Of a DNA stretch of 64,000 bases, positions 16,887-25,297 are shown in pieces. Both the position numbers and the translations under genes were made by a program. Origin of the DNA: Haloarcula rubripromontorii (GTDB taxonomy: Archaea > Halobacteriota > Halobacteria > Halobacteriales > Haloarculaceae); the NCBI RefSeq assembly GCF_001280425.1, contig NZ_LIUF01000004.1, positions 476,076 to 540,075 of the forward strand, written 5' to 3'. The notes under the pieces were generated by a model, which saw only the letters and a list, made by a program, of their open reading frames with translations, did no database searches and had not been told where the DNA came from. The stretch's first letter is position 1. The number at the start of each line of letters is the position of its first letter.

Positions 16887-18550
16887 CAGCTCTCACTCCC
16901 CTGCGTGACTCCGGGGGAGGGCGGCGATGTGTCTACCTCGCCCCCATCGTCGCCACCACCGCCAGTCATCTCCAGACCGATCCGTTCCCGGTCGGCCTCG
17001 GCCGGTGTCGTCTCGTAGACGAACTCGCCCTCGTAGACGACGAGAATCCGGTCGCTCAGGTCGAAGATTTCGTCCAAGTCCTCCGAGAGGAGGATGATGC
17101 CGGTACCTGCCTTGCGCTGTTCGAGCAGCGTCTCCCTGATGAACTCGATTGCCCCGACATCGACGCCACGGGTGGGTTGGTTGGCGACGAGCAGGTCCGG
17201 GTCGCGGTAGATTTCCCGCGCCAGGATGAGCTTCTGGAGGTTCCCGCCGGAGAGGTCACCGGCTTTTGTCTCGGTCACGTCGCTGACACCGCGAACATCG
17301 AACTCATCGACCAGCGTTTCGGCGTAGTCACGGAGTTTCCCGTAGTCAAGGAACGGCCGGTCGCCGAACCGGCCGTCTCTGAAGTCCTTCATCGTGGCGT
17401 TGTGCATTACCGAGAGATCCTCCGCACAGCCATACTGGAGTCGATCCTCGGGGACGAACGAGACACCGCTGTCGACGAACGTCTTCGGTTTCGCGCCGGT
17501 GATATCTTCACCGTTGACCAGTATCTCGCCGGCCGTCACGTCACGGATGCCAGCCATGACCTCGGCGAGTTCTTTCTGGCCGTTGCCGCTTACGCCCGCG
17601 ATACCGACGATTTCGCCCTGCCGAACCGTCAGGTCGACGCCCGAAAGGGCTTCGATATTTCGGTTATCGGTGGCCTTTACTCCGCGTGCGCGCAGGACCG
17701 GGTCACCGAGGTCGACCGCGTCCCTGTCGATCTCGAACAGGACTTCACGGCCGACCATCATCTCCGCGAGGTCTGCACGGGTGACCGACGACACCTCGGC
17801 GGTGCCGACGTTTTTTCCCTCCCGGAGTACTGTCACCCGGTCGACGATAGCGTCGACCTCTGTGAGCTTGTGCGTAATGAAAATTATCGAGAGTCCTTCG
17901 TCGGTCAGCCGTTCGAGCGAGTCGAAGAGCCGCTCGGCCTCGGTCGGCGTGAGAACCGCGGTCGGTTCGTCGAGAATCAGGAGGTCAACATCGCGATACA
18001 GCGCTTTGAGTATCTCGACGCGCTGTTGCTGGCCGACATCAAGCTCCCAGATCTTTGCACTCACGTCGATGTCGAACCCGTACTGGTCCGCTAACGCCTG
18101 AATCCGTTGTTCGGGCACGTCGAGGCCTAACGAAAACTGGCCGGCAAGCGATTGGACGAGACTGTTGTTCCGAACTGCCGCCGGAAGCCAGCTGTCCGCC
18201 GAATCGCTGCGGAACGCTGTGGCCGGTTCGCGTTCACCGAGTACGACGTTCTCGGCGACGGTCAGGCGTGGTATCAGCATGAAGTGCTGGTGGACCATCC
18301 CGATACCGGCGTCGATGGCGTCCTGTGGCGACTCAAGATCGAGTCGCTCGCCGTCGAGATAGATGTCGCCGTCGTCCTGCGAGTAGAGCCCGTACAGAAT
18401 CTTCATCAGTGTACTCTTTCCCGCACCGTTTTCGCCGAGGAGGCCGTGAATTTCGCCGCGCTCGACGGAGAGGTTGACGTGGTCGTTGGCGACGACCCCG
18501 GGGAACTCCTTCAGAATCCCCTCCATCCTGAGCGTGGTGTGTTCGGACAT
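16886..18550 (-). CDS. BMP-type ABC transporter ATPase (double cassette)
   Basis: A 554-residue protein with two ABC cassettes. The first has Walker A GENGAGKST (about residues 39-47), signature LDVGQQQRVEIL and Walker B LLILDEPTA. The second has the atypical GVSGNGQKEL loop and NQPTRGVDVG that are normal for this simple-sugar/nucleoside family. It energises the two permeases downstream. It diverges from the two binding-protein genes. Confidence 0.9.
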   Translation of the reverse strand: MSEHTTLRMEGILKEFPGVVANDHVNLSVERGEIHGLLGENGAGKSTLMKILYGLYSQDDGDIYLDGERLDLESPQDAIDAGIGMVHQHFMLIPRLTVAENVVLGEREPATAFRSDSADSWLPAAVRNNSLVQSLAGQFSLGLDVPEQRIQALADQYGFDIDVSAKIWELDVGQQQRVEILKALYRDVDLLILDEPTAVLTPTEAERLFDSLERLTDEGLSIIFITHKLTEVDAIVDRVTVLREGKNVGTAEVSSVTRADLAEMMVGREVLFEIDRDAVDLGDPVLRARGVKATDNRNIEALSGVDLTVRQGEIVGIAGVSGNGQKELAEVMAGIRDVTAGEILVNGEDITGAKPKTFVDSGVSFVPEDRLQYGCAEDLSVMHNATMKDFRDGRFGDRPFLDYGKLRDYAETLVDEFDVRGVSDVTETKAGDLSGGNLQKLILAREIYRDPDLLVANQPTRGVDVGAIEFIRETLLEQRKAGTGIILLSEDLDEIFDLSDRILVVYEGEFVYETTPAEADRERIGLEMTGGGGDDGGEVDTSPPSPGVTQGSES

Positions 18551-18858
18551 GCTCTCTGGTCTTGGCCGGGTATCAACAATGTAGTGGCATAATTGTTTCC
18601 AAAGGTAGCCATATTCGCCGTCCAGACCGGGAAATGCCGGACATTTGCCAAGTATCAGTTGTCGTGTGCTAGCGACTGTTGTCGATCTGGGTTGCGTTTG
18701 TCGACGCCGACAATAGTATTAACATATAATCCAGATAGTTGCCAGATATAGCTATATTGGTCCAATTCTATAGCGGATATCTGAATAATAGGGTAGCGAA
18801 AGCTGCGTGAACGGAACAATTTAAGTCACTGATTCTGCAATGGCTACCCGGTTAGTCA
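18551..18858. other. 308-base divergent promoter region (ABC ATPase / binding protein)
   Basis: No gene is seen. The right half is AT-rich, with a 12-base palindrome atatagctatat near 18747 and gaacaatttaagtc at about 18813-18826, a TATA candidate for the rightward binding-protein gene. The RTGTGKC island motif is not present in exact form (gtgtgct near 18664 is the nearest). Confidence 0.5.
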
Positions 18859-20001
18859 ATGGTTGACAAGAGTCACACTAGATCGAGACGAGAGTTACTG
18901 GCAGCGCTTGGGGCAGCAGGAATTACCGGACTGGCCGGTTGCAGCGGTGGCGGTGATGACGGCGACAACGGGGGCGGGACCGGCACCGCCGACGGGGGAG
19001 CCGCTGCGGGGACCGGGACCAGCAGTGACGGCATGGATTCGGTCACCGCCGCGTGGGTGTACAATTCCGAGGTCGGTGACCTCGGCTGGTCCTGGGCACA
19101 CAATGAGGGTCGGAAGGCAGTCGCAGCAGAGTACGACTGGCTAGAGACAGAGTACACCGAGGCTGTTGCCCCCGCTGATTCCGAACGGGTGTTCGAGCAG
19201 TACGCACAGGGCGACGCCGACATCATCTTCGGCTGTACGTTCGAGTATCAGGACCCGATGGCGTCCGTGGCGGAGCAATACCCCGACACATACTTCGAAC
19301 ACAACACCGGCTACCTGACGATGGAGAACATGGGACGGTACATGGGCCGGATCTATCAGCCCCGGTATCTCGCCGGACAGGCCGCGGGGACCGTAACAGA
19401 GACCGACACGCTGGGATACGTGGCGGCGTTCCCGATTCCGGAGGTCATTCGTGGCATCAACGCCTACGCACTCGGGGCCGCGTCTGTCAACGACAGCGCG
19501 ACGCTGAAAGTCAGATGGACGAACTCCTGGTTCGACCCGCCGACCGAGAGCGAGGCGGCGAACGCCCTGCTGGACGAAGACGTCGACGTAATGGCCCAGC
19601 ACCAAGACTCCCCCGCAGCGCTCAGAGCGGCCTCTGATGCAGGTATCTGGGCGACCGGCTACGACGCTCCGATGGGCGACATCGCCGGCGAGAACTATCT
19701 CACCTCCCCGATCTGGCACTGGGAAGAGTTCTACGGTCCGACTATCGAGTCCGTCAGAGACGGGACCTGGGAATCCGACGCGTACTGGAAAGGCATCGAG
19801 TCGGGCATCTGTAGTCTGGACGACTGGGGGCCAGAAGTGCCCCAGGAAGCGAAAGACACCGTTTCGGAGTCACGAGCAGCGATACTCGACGGCGACCTGA
19901 ACATCTGGGCCGGTTCGGCATTCGAAAGCGAGGGCGACGAGTTCCTCTTCCAGGAGATGAGTAGCTACGTCGACGCCGTCGAAGGTGAGGTCCCGAACTG
20001 A
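18859..20001 (+). CDS. BMP-family substrate-binding lipoprotein 1
   Basis: A 380-residue exported lipoprotein. The Tat signal SRRELLAALGAAG is followed by the lipobox LAGC. A Gly/Asp-rich linker comes next, then a BMP (basic membrane protein/PnrA-like) domain with GDLGWSWAHNEGRK, FEQYAQGDAD and MGRYMGRIYQPRYLAGQAAG. PnrA/Bmp proteins bind purine nucleosides. It would deliver substrate to the divergent ABC transporter. A close tandem copy follows at 20197. Confidence 0.88.
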   Translation: MVDKSHTRSRRELLAALGAAGITGLAGCSGGGDDGDNGGGTGTADGGAAAGTGTSSDGMDSVTAAWVYNSEVGDLGWSWAHNEGRKAVAAEYDWLETEYTEAVAPADSERVFEQYAQGDADIIFGCTFEYQDPMASVAEQYPDTYFEHNTGYLTMENMGRYMGRIYQPRYLAGQAAGTVTETDTLGYVAAFPIPEVIRGINAYALGAASVNDSATLKVRWTNSWFDPPTESEAANALLDEDVDVMAQHQDSPAALRAASDAGIWATGYDAPMGDIAGENYLTSPIWHWEEFYGPTIESVRDGTWESDAYWKGIESGICSLDDWGPEVPQEAKDTVSESRAAILDGDLNIWAGSAFESEGDEFLFQEMSSYVDAVEGEVPN

Positions 20002-20196
20002 TCCCGCCACCGCTTTTCGACTGCAGTACTCGCCTGGGGGTTGCTGTGGTCCGCAGGCGTATATAACCACGTTCGTAGTACTATTCCGGATTGTATGGAG
20101 TTTCTGCCCAATTTTAATCAGATCTATTCGTTCGCTGCAAGGTCAAGAATGGTATCGCTTAAGTAGGAGTTTCCGCTACCTCTACCCAGTTCAGTA

Positions 20197-21315
20197 ATGG
20201 TGAATACCAACCGAACGATATCGCGGCGGGAGATGCTGGGCGCGCTTGGGGCAACAGGAGTAACCGCACTAGCCGGCTGTAGTGGCGGGAGCGGCGACGG
20301 TGAGACGACTGACGGGACAACGACCGGCGGCGATGGAGGCTCCGGGTCCGACTCCGTCACCGCCGCCTGGGTGTACATCTCAGAGGTGGGCGACCTCGGG
20401 TGGTCCTGGGCCCACGATGAAGGCCGAAAGACGGTTGACGAAAAGTACGACTGGCTGGAAACCGAGTACACAGAGGCTGTCGCGCCGGAAGACTCGGAAC
20501 GCGTATTCGAGCAATACGCGCAGGGTGACGCCGACATCGTCTTCGGGACGACGTTTGGCTACCAGGACCCAATGTTCAACATTGCGGAACAGTATCCCGA
20601 CACCTACTTCGAGCACGCGACCGGCTATCGAACCCGGGAGAACATGGGGCGGTACATGGGTCGGATCTACCAGCCCCGGTATCTCGCCGGGCAGGCCGCC
20701 GGGATGGTGACCGAAAACAACACCATCGGCTACGTCGCCGCGTTCCCGATTCCCGAAGTCATCCGTTCTATCAATGCGATGGCGCTCGGTGCGCGGTCGG
20801 TGAACCCGGACGCGACGTTCAAAATCCGGTGGGTCAACGCGTGGTTCGACCCACAGACCTCGAAACAGGCCGCCAACTCACTCATCGACGAGGGCTGTGA
20901 CGTTATCTCACAGGAGCAGGACTCTCCCGCTCCGGTCAGGGCCGCAAACGAGGCGGACGTGTGGGCCTCCGGCTACAACGCGCCGATGGGCGAGTTCGGC
21001 GGTGACAACTACCTCATTTCGCCGGTCTGGAACTGGGAAGAGATCTACGACCCGACCATCTCTGCGGTCCGGGACGGGACCTGGGAATCCGACGCCTTCT
21101 GGGGCGGCATGGAGACGAACCTCCCTGCGCTCGACGAGTGGGGGCCGGCGGTCCCACAGGAGGTCAAAGACACCGTCGCCGAAACGGAAGAGAAAATCGT
21201 CAACGGCGACCTCGACGTCTGGGCCGGCTCGCCGTTCGAGGGTGAGAGCGACGAGTTCCTCTTCCAGGAGATGAACAGCTTCGTCGACGCCGTCGACGCC
21301 GAGGTTCCGGAGTAA
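20197..21315 (+). CDS. BMP-family substrate-binding lipoprotein 2
   Basis: A 372-residue paralog of the preceding gene, about two-thirds identical by eye, with a Tat signal (SRREMLGALGATG) and lipobox LAGC. The mature domain keeps the same landmarks (GDLGWSWAHDEGRK, NMGRYMGRIYQPRYLAGQAAG). Differences cluster around residues that would line the pocket, such as TTFGYQDPMFN against CTFEYQDPMAS, which may mean a different ligand. It has its own 195-base upstream region. Confidence 0.88.
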   Translation: MVNTNRTISRREMLGALGATGVTALAGCSGGSGDGETTDGTTTGGDGGSGSDSVTAAWVYISEVGDLGWSWAHDEGRKTVDEKYDWLETEYTEAVAPEDSERVFEQYAQGDADIVFGTTFGYQDPMFNIAEQYPDTYFEHATGYRTRENMGRYMGRIYQPRYLAGQAAGMVTENNTIGYVAAFPIPEVIRSINAMALGARSVNPDATFKIRWVNAWFDPQTSKQAANSLIDEGCDVISQEQDSPAPVRAANEADVWASGYNAPMGEFGGDNYLISPVWNWEEIYDPTISAVRDGTWESDAFWGGMETNLPALDEWGPAVPQEVKDTVAETEEKIVNGDLDVWAGSPFEGESDEFLFQEMNSFVDAVDAEVPE

Positions 21316-21412
21316 GAGGGGTTCTTCCGTTTTGCAGTTCGACACCGCCGACCGGTAGCTAGCAGTCGGGCCGGTCAGTCACGGTCAGCCGGTGGCAACA
21401 GGCACCAGCCGC

Positions 21413-23128
21413 TCACTCGTCGACAGCGCGGTCGAGTTCCGGACGGGACGCCCCGCCCCACTCCTCGTAGGAGCGAAGCACGTCGCCGTTTCGCTCGCCG
21501 GTCAGTTCGCCGTCTCGGACGGCGATCTCGCCGCCGACGAGGACGTACTCCATCCCGTCGGAGAACTGGAACGGGTTCTCGTACGTCGCATTCGCCGACA
21601 CCGAGGTGAGGTCGAAAGCAACGAGATCCGCGACGTATCCCTCGCGGATGTAGCCGCGGTCCCTGAGGCCAAGGATATCGGCCGGGTTGCCGGCGGCCTT
21701 GTGGACCATCAGTTCCGGCGAGAGCACGTCCCGCTCCTGGACGTATCGTTCGAGGATGCGACTGAACGCCCCGATAGCCCGCGGGTGGGGCTTGCCGCCG
21801 AAGATCCCATCCGTACAGAACGTGCCGCGGTCGTCCGCGAGAAACCGCTCGATGTCCTCTTCGGCCATCACGAAGTCCGCCATCGTCACGTCCAACTCTT
21901 CCGCGACAAGCAGGTCACACATCGCGTCGACCGGCTCGCTGTCAACCTCGGCGGCGATGTCTGCGATGGTGTCGCCCTGATAGCGTCCGCTTCCCGTCCG
22001 CGTAATGAGGATGTTGTCCCACGAGCCAGCGGCGTACGCGAGATTCTCCCAGTCGCCCGGCTGAGAGATGTCGGCTGCGATGCGGTCCCGAACTGCTGTG
22101 GAGTTGAGGCGGTGACGGATGGCTTCCGAATCACCCTGTCGCGCCCACGGCGGCAATAGCGCGGTGAGCATCGTCGATCCGGCGGTGTAGGGGTACTGGT
22201 CGAAGGTGACCCGCTGGCCCCGGGCAACGGCATCGTCGAACAGGTCGAGGACAGCCTCGGAATTCCCCCAGTTCTGCTGGCCCCCGACTTTGAGATGGGA
22301 GACATGGGCGTGACAGCCGCCGCGGCGGCAGATGTCCAGATACCGGTCGATAGACTCAACCACGCGGTCCGTCTCGTTCCAGACGTGTGAGATCATAAAC
22401 GAGTCACGCTTGGCGAGCGTGTCCGCCAGCGCCACCAGTTCGTCGTCGCGGGCGTACGAACTCGGCGGGTATATCATCCCTTTAGACATACCGAACGCGC
22501 CTTCTTCCAGCGCTACTTCGAGCTCCTGTCGAATCGCGTCGAGTTCACCGGGCGCTGTGTCGTGGTCAGCCGTCGGTCTGTGCAGTCGATGACTGGTGAC
22601 TGGCCCGGCGGCGACGACGTGTTCACCGCTGAGTGGGCGGTCCTCGAATCCGGCCAGCATCGACCTGATGTTGCCATGTGGGGCGTAGTACGCACAGTTG
22701 ACGGCGGGTTCGGCGGACTCGAGCGCCTCGAGATAGCCGGAAACGGTGTGCCACGGCCACGTTTCGCCGAGCGTGCCGTCGAGTGACTTGACCCGTTCCG
22801 CCCACTCGTCAGTGAGGGTTGGCGGCACCGGCGCGACGCTGACACCGTCCTGGCCGAGGACTTCCGTCGTGATCCCCTGTGTCAGTTTCTCTTTTGCGCC
22901 GGGCTGTTCGAACAGTCGAAGCTCCGAATGCGCATGCATATCGATGAACCCCGGCGCGAGATAGGACCCGTCGAGATCGACGACGCGGTCGGCGTCAAGC
23001 GGGGCCTCGCTGACGGCATCGATTCGACCGTCGGCGACACGCACGCTCGCAGTGAACGGAGGGCGACCGCTCCCGTCCAGCACCCGCGCGTCTCGGAACG
23101 CGATAGACGCGACACTCGGCTCGGTCAT
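21413..23128 (-). CDS. N-acyl-D-amino-acid deacylase-like amidohydrolase
   Basis: A 571-residue amidohydrolase of the D-aminoacylase group. Landmarks are PGFIDMHAHSEL (metal HxH), HVSHLKVGG, and CTDGIFGGKPHPR near the C-terminal part. The family cleaves N-acyl or N-carbamoyl groups from D-amino acids. D-hydantoin products from the 9256 enzyme are possible substrates. The ATG at 23128 (MTEPSVAS) fits the family, and an upstream extension is basic and unlikely. It diverges from the M20 hydrolase gene. Confidence 0.83.
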   Translation of the reverse strand: MTEPSVASIAFRDARVLDGSGRPPFTASVRVADGRIDAVSEAPLDADRVVDLDGSYLAPGFIDMHAHSELRLFEQPGAKEKLTQGITTEVLGQDGVSVAPVPPTLTDEWAERVKSLDGTLGETWPWHTVSGYLEALESAEPAVNCAYYAPHGNIRSMLAGFEDRPLSGEHVVAAGPVTSHRLHRPTADHDTAPGELDAIRQELEVALEEGAFGMSKGMIYPPSSYARDDELVALADTLAKRDSFMISHVWNETDRVVESIDRYLDICRRGGCHAHVSHLKVGGQQNWGNSEAVLDLFDDAVARGQRVTFDQYPYTAGSTMLTALLPPWARQGDSEAIRHRLNSTAVRDRIAADISQPGDWENLAYAAGSWDNILITRTGSGRYQGDTIADIAAEVDSEPVDAMCDLLVAEELDVTMADFVMAEEDIERFLADDRGTFCTDGIFGGKPHPRAIGAFSRILERYVQERDVLSPELMVHKAAGNPADILGLRDRGYIREGYVADLVAFDLTSVSANATYENPFQFSDGMEYVLVGGEIAVRDGELTGERNGDVLRSYEEWGGASRPELDRAVDE

Positions 23129-23201
23129 GTCTGTCGACTCGCGGAACGGTCGTTTGGCTCTTTCGGTGGTCTCAACCGTGTGTGACAGCGGGCGAGCGCG
23201 T

Positions 23202-23230
23202 GCCACACTGCGTCTGTCAATCTGTGTGTC
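23202..23230. promoter_or_regulatory. GCCACAC...GTGTGTC pair in divergent promoter
   Basis: GCCACAC (23202-23208) and GTGTGTC (23224-23230) face each other between the divergent hydrolase genes; a further gtgtgtgac lies at about 23178-23186. It fits the island motif. Confidence 0.4.
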
Positions 23231-23277
23231 ACCACCCCGACGCAATCTTCAAGACGACACCGCAGAACAGCTACCCA

Positions 23278-24510
23278 ATGCCATCGGTCAGTCTCGATAG
23301 CGAGCGGTTCAGACGGCGCTTCGATACGTTTAACGAAATCGGCGCGACAGAGGCGGGCGGCGTGAACAGGCCGAGCCTCTCAGACGAGAACAAGGCGGCC
23401 CGGGACACGCTGGTCGAGTGGTTCCGCGAGGCCGGGCTGGAGGTCCGTATCGACACAATGGGCAACATCTTCGGTCGCCGAGAGGGGGCCGACGGTGACG
23501 CCGCGCCGGTCCTGTTCGGGTCACACATCGACAGCCAGTACAACGGCGGGCGGTACGACGGCGTTATCGGCGTCCTCGGTGGACTGGAAGTCATCGAGGC
23601 GTTCAACGACGCCGGGGTGACGACCGAACGCCCGCTAGAGGTCGTCGCCTGGAGTAACGAGGAGGGCGTCCGCTTTCAGCCGGATATGCTCGGCAGCGGG
23701 GTCTACTGTGATATTTTCGACTTCGACTACGCGTACGAGCGCGAGGACAAGGACGGGAAGCGGTTCGGCGACGAACTCGAACGCATCGGATACAAGGGCG
23801 AAACGCCCTGTGAAGCGGACGATATCCACTGCTACTTTGAGATGCACGTGGAACAGGGGCCGTTTCTCGAACAGCAGGACATCCCAGTCGCCGCTGTCGA
23901 AGGCGTGTTCGGCTTTTCCTGGCTGAACGTCACTTTCGAGGGCCAGGCAAACCACGCCGGGCCGACGCCGATGGATATGCGCCACGACGCCTTCGTAGCG
24001 ACGGCGGACGTAACCCGCGCTGTGCGGCGAATCACGGCGACCGAAGGAACGGACCTCGTCGGCACAGTCGGCAGTGTCGACGTGTGGCCAAACGCCATCA
24101 ACGTCATCCCCGAGACGGTGGAGTTCACGCTCGATTTCCGCTCATACGACGATGCCGTTGTCGATGCGGCCGTCGAACAGATCAGAGAGGAGATCGCCCA
24201 CGCCGCCGAGCGCGAAGGGCTTGAATACGAGGTCGAGGAAATCATGCGAGTCGATGCAGACCCGTTCGATCAGGGCTGCATCGATACGGTTGTCGAGGCC
24301 GCCGAGACGGTCGGCTGTGAGTACACGCGGCTGGTCAGCGGCGCGGGCCACGATGCGAACTACCTCAACAAGATAGCCCCGACGAGCATGATTTTCGTCC
24401 CGAGCGTCGACGGGATTAGCCATCGCGAAAGCGAGTTTACCGAGTGGGATGACATCGTCACCGGGACGGAGGTGCTGCTGAACGCCGTGCAGGCGAAGGC
24501 CGCCGAATGA
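23278..24510 (+). CDS. M20-family allantoate / N-carbamoyl-L-amino acid hydrolase
   Basis: A 410-residue Zn-dependent amidase. Metal and lid motifs are clear: GSHIDSQYNGGRYDG, WSNEEGVRFQ, HVEQGPFLE and FEGQANHAGPTPMDMRHD. These are the hallmarks of the allantoate amidohydrolase (AllC), ureidoglycine and N-carbamoylase branch. Together with the cyclic amidohydrolase at 9256 it could carry allantoin to allantoate to ureidoglycolate and ammonia, or a hydantoin to an amino acid. The ATG at 23278 (MPSVSLDSER) is chosen. Confidence 0.88.
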   Translation: MPSVSLDSERFRRRFDTFNEIGATEAGGVNRPSLSDENKAARDTLVEWFREAGLEVRIDTMGNIFGRREGADGDAAPVLFGSHIDSQYNGGRYDGVIGVLGGLEVIEAFNDAGVTTERPLEVVAWSNEEGVRFQPDMLGSGVYCDIFDFDYAYEREDKDGKRFGDELERIGYKGETPCEADDIHCYFEMHVEQGPFLEQQDIPVAAVEGVFGFSWLNVTFEGQANHAGPTPMDMRHDAFVATADVTRAVRRITATEGTDLVGTVGSVDVWPNAINVIPETVEFTLDFRSYDDAVVDAAVEQIREEIAHAAEREGLEYEVEEIMRVDADPFDQGCIDTVVEAAETVGCEYTRLVSGAGHDANYLNKIAPTSMIFVPSVDGISHRESEFTEWDDIVTGTEVLLNAVQAKAAE

Positions 24511-24546
24511 GCGGGTCCATTTACAGGAAGTATTTGTCACAGATTT

Positions 24547-24560
24547 GCCACATGTCACAC
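24547..24560. promoter_or_regulatory. GCCACAT-GTCACAC tandem motif
   Basis: On the minus strand this reads GTGTGAC ATGTGGC, two adjacent half-sites of the island motif. It lies about 105 bases before the TATA-like cctatatgag (24665-24674) of the first hydroxylase operon. Confidence 0.35.
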
Positions 24561-24664
24561 ATCACCCGGCACGTCTGTCGTAGCTGTGTCAGTTTAGTCT
24601 CATGTAGTGGGACGTGGCCGTGATTTCTTCTGGCAATATCGCAATCGAGTACCTGTGAAGCATA

Positions 24665-24674
24665 CCTATATGAG
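24665..24674 (+). promoter_or_regulatory. TATA box of first Mo-hydroxylase operon
   Basis: cctatatgag lies about 70 bases before the GTG start at 24743. This implies a short leader of roughly 45 bases, consistent with the Shine-Dalgarno ggaggg at 24731-24736. Confidence 0.4.
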
Positions 24675-24742
24675 AGAGTGCTGTACAGTTGTTCACTAAG
24701 AGGTGCGTGTGCGTATCGCATACCGCAACTGGAGGGACCCCT

Positions 24743-25297
24743 GTGGACATCGAACTCACAATCAACGGCGAGCGGACGACAGTCGAAGCCGGGTCGGCGG
24801 ACGACCTGGCGACGGTATTGAGACAGCACGGGTACATCGGCGTGAAATGTGGCTGTGACGGCGGAACGTGCGGCGCATCGAAGGTGTTCGTTGACGGCGA
24901 AGTCCGGATGGCTTGCGGAATGGCCGCAGTGGACGCCGATGGGAGTGAGATACAGACCGTCGCAGCGCTCGGGACACAGAACGACCTGCACCCGGTACAG
25001 CAGGCGTTCGTCGACAACTTCGCCGTCCAGTGCGGGTTCTGTATCCCGGGAATGGTTATCCAGGCGGTGGCACTGCTGGATTCGAACCCCGACCCAACGG
25101 AGCGGGAGGTCCGGGAGGCGCTAGACGACAACGTCTGTCGCTGCACCGGGTATCAGAAGCCGGTCGAAGCCGTACTCGACGCGGCAGAGCGAATGCGTGG
25201 AGCGCAGTCGGTAGCCGCCGACGGCGGCCACTCTGTCACTGTGTCGCCGAATGCGAACGAGTCGACCCGCTGCTGCGGAGGTGACTGCGATGAGTAG
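24743..25297 (+). CDS. Mo-hydroxylase [2Fe-2S] subunit 1 (one cluster ligand replaced)
   Basis: A 184-residue iron-sulfur subunit of the xanthine dehydrogenase/CoxS type. The GTG start follows ggaggg by 6 bases. The C-terminal cluster motif is intact (CGFC near 110, CRC near 146). In the plant-type N-terminal cluster the cysteines C36, C38, C43 and C58 are seen, but the CG-x-C cysteine is a serine (C43-G-A-S46). C36, in place of the usual Arg before GC, may compensate. The tail ends in a cysteine cluster, RCCGGDC. It overlaps the start of the large subunit by 8 bases, so they are coupled. Confidence 0.88.
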   Translation: MDIELTINGERTTVEAGSADDLATVLRQHGYIGVKCGCDGGTCGASKVFVDGEVRMACGMAAVDADGSEIQTVAALGTQNDLHPVQQAFVDNFAVQCGFCIPGMVIQAVALLDSNPDPTEREVREALDDNVCRCTGYQKPVEAVLDAAERMRGAQSVAADGGHSVTVSPNANESTRCCGGDCDE

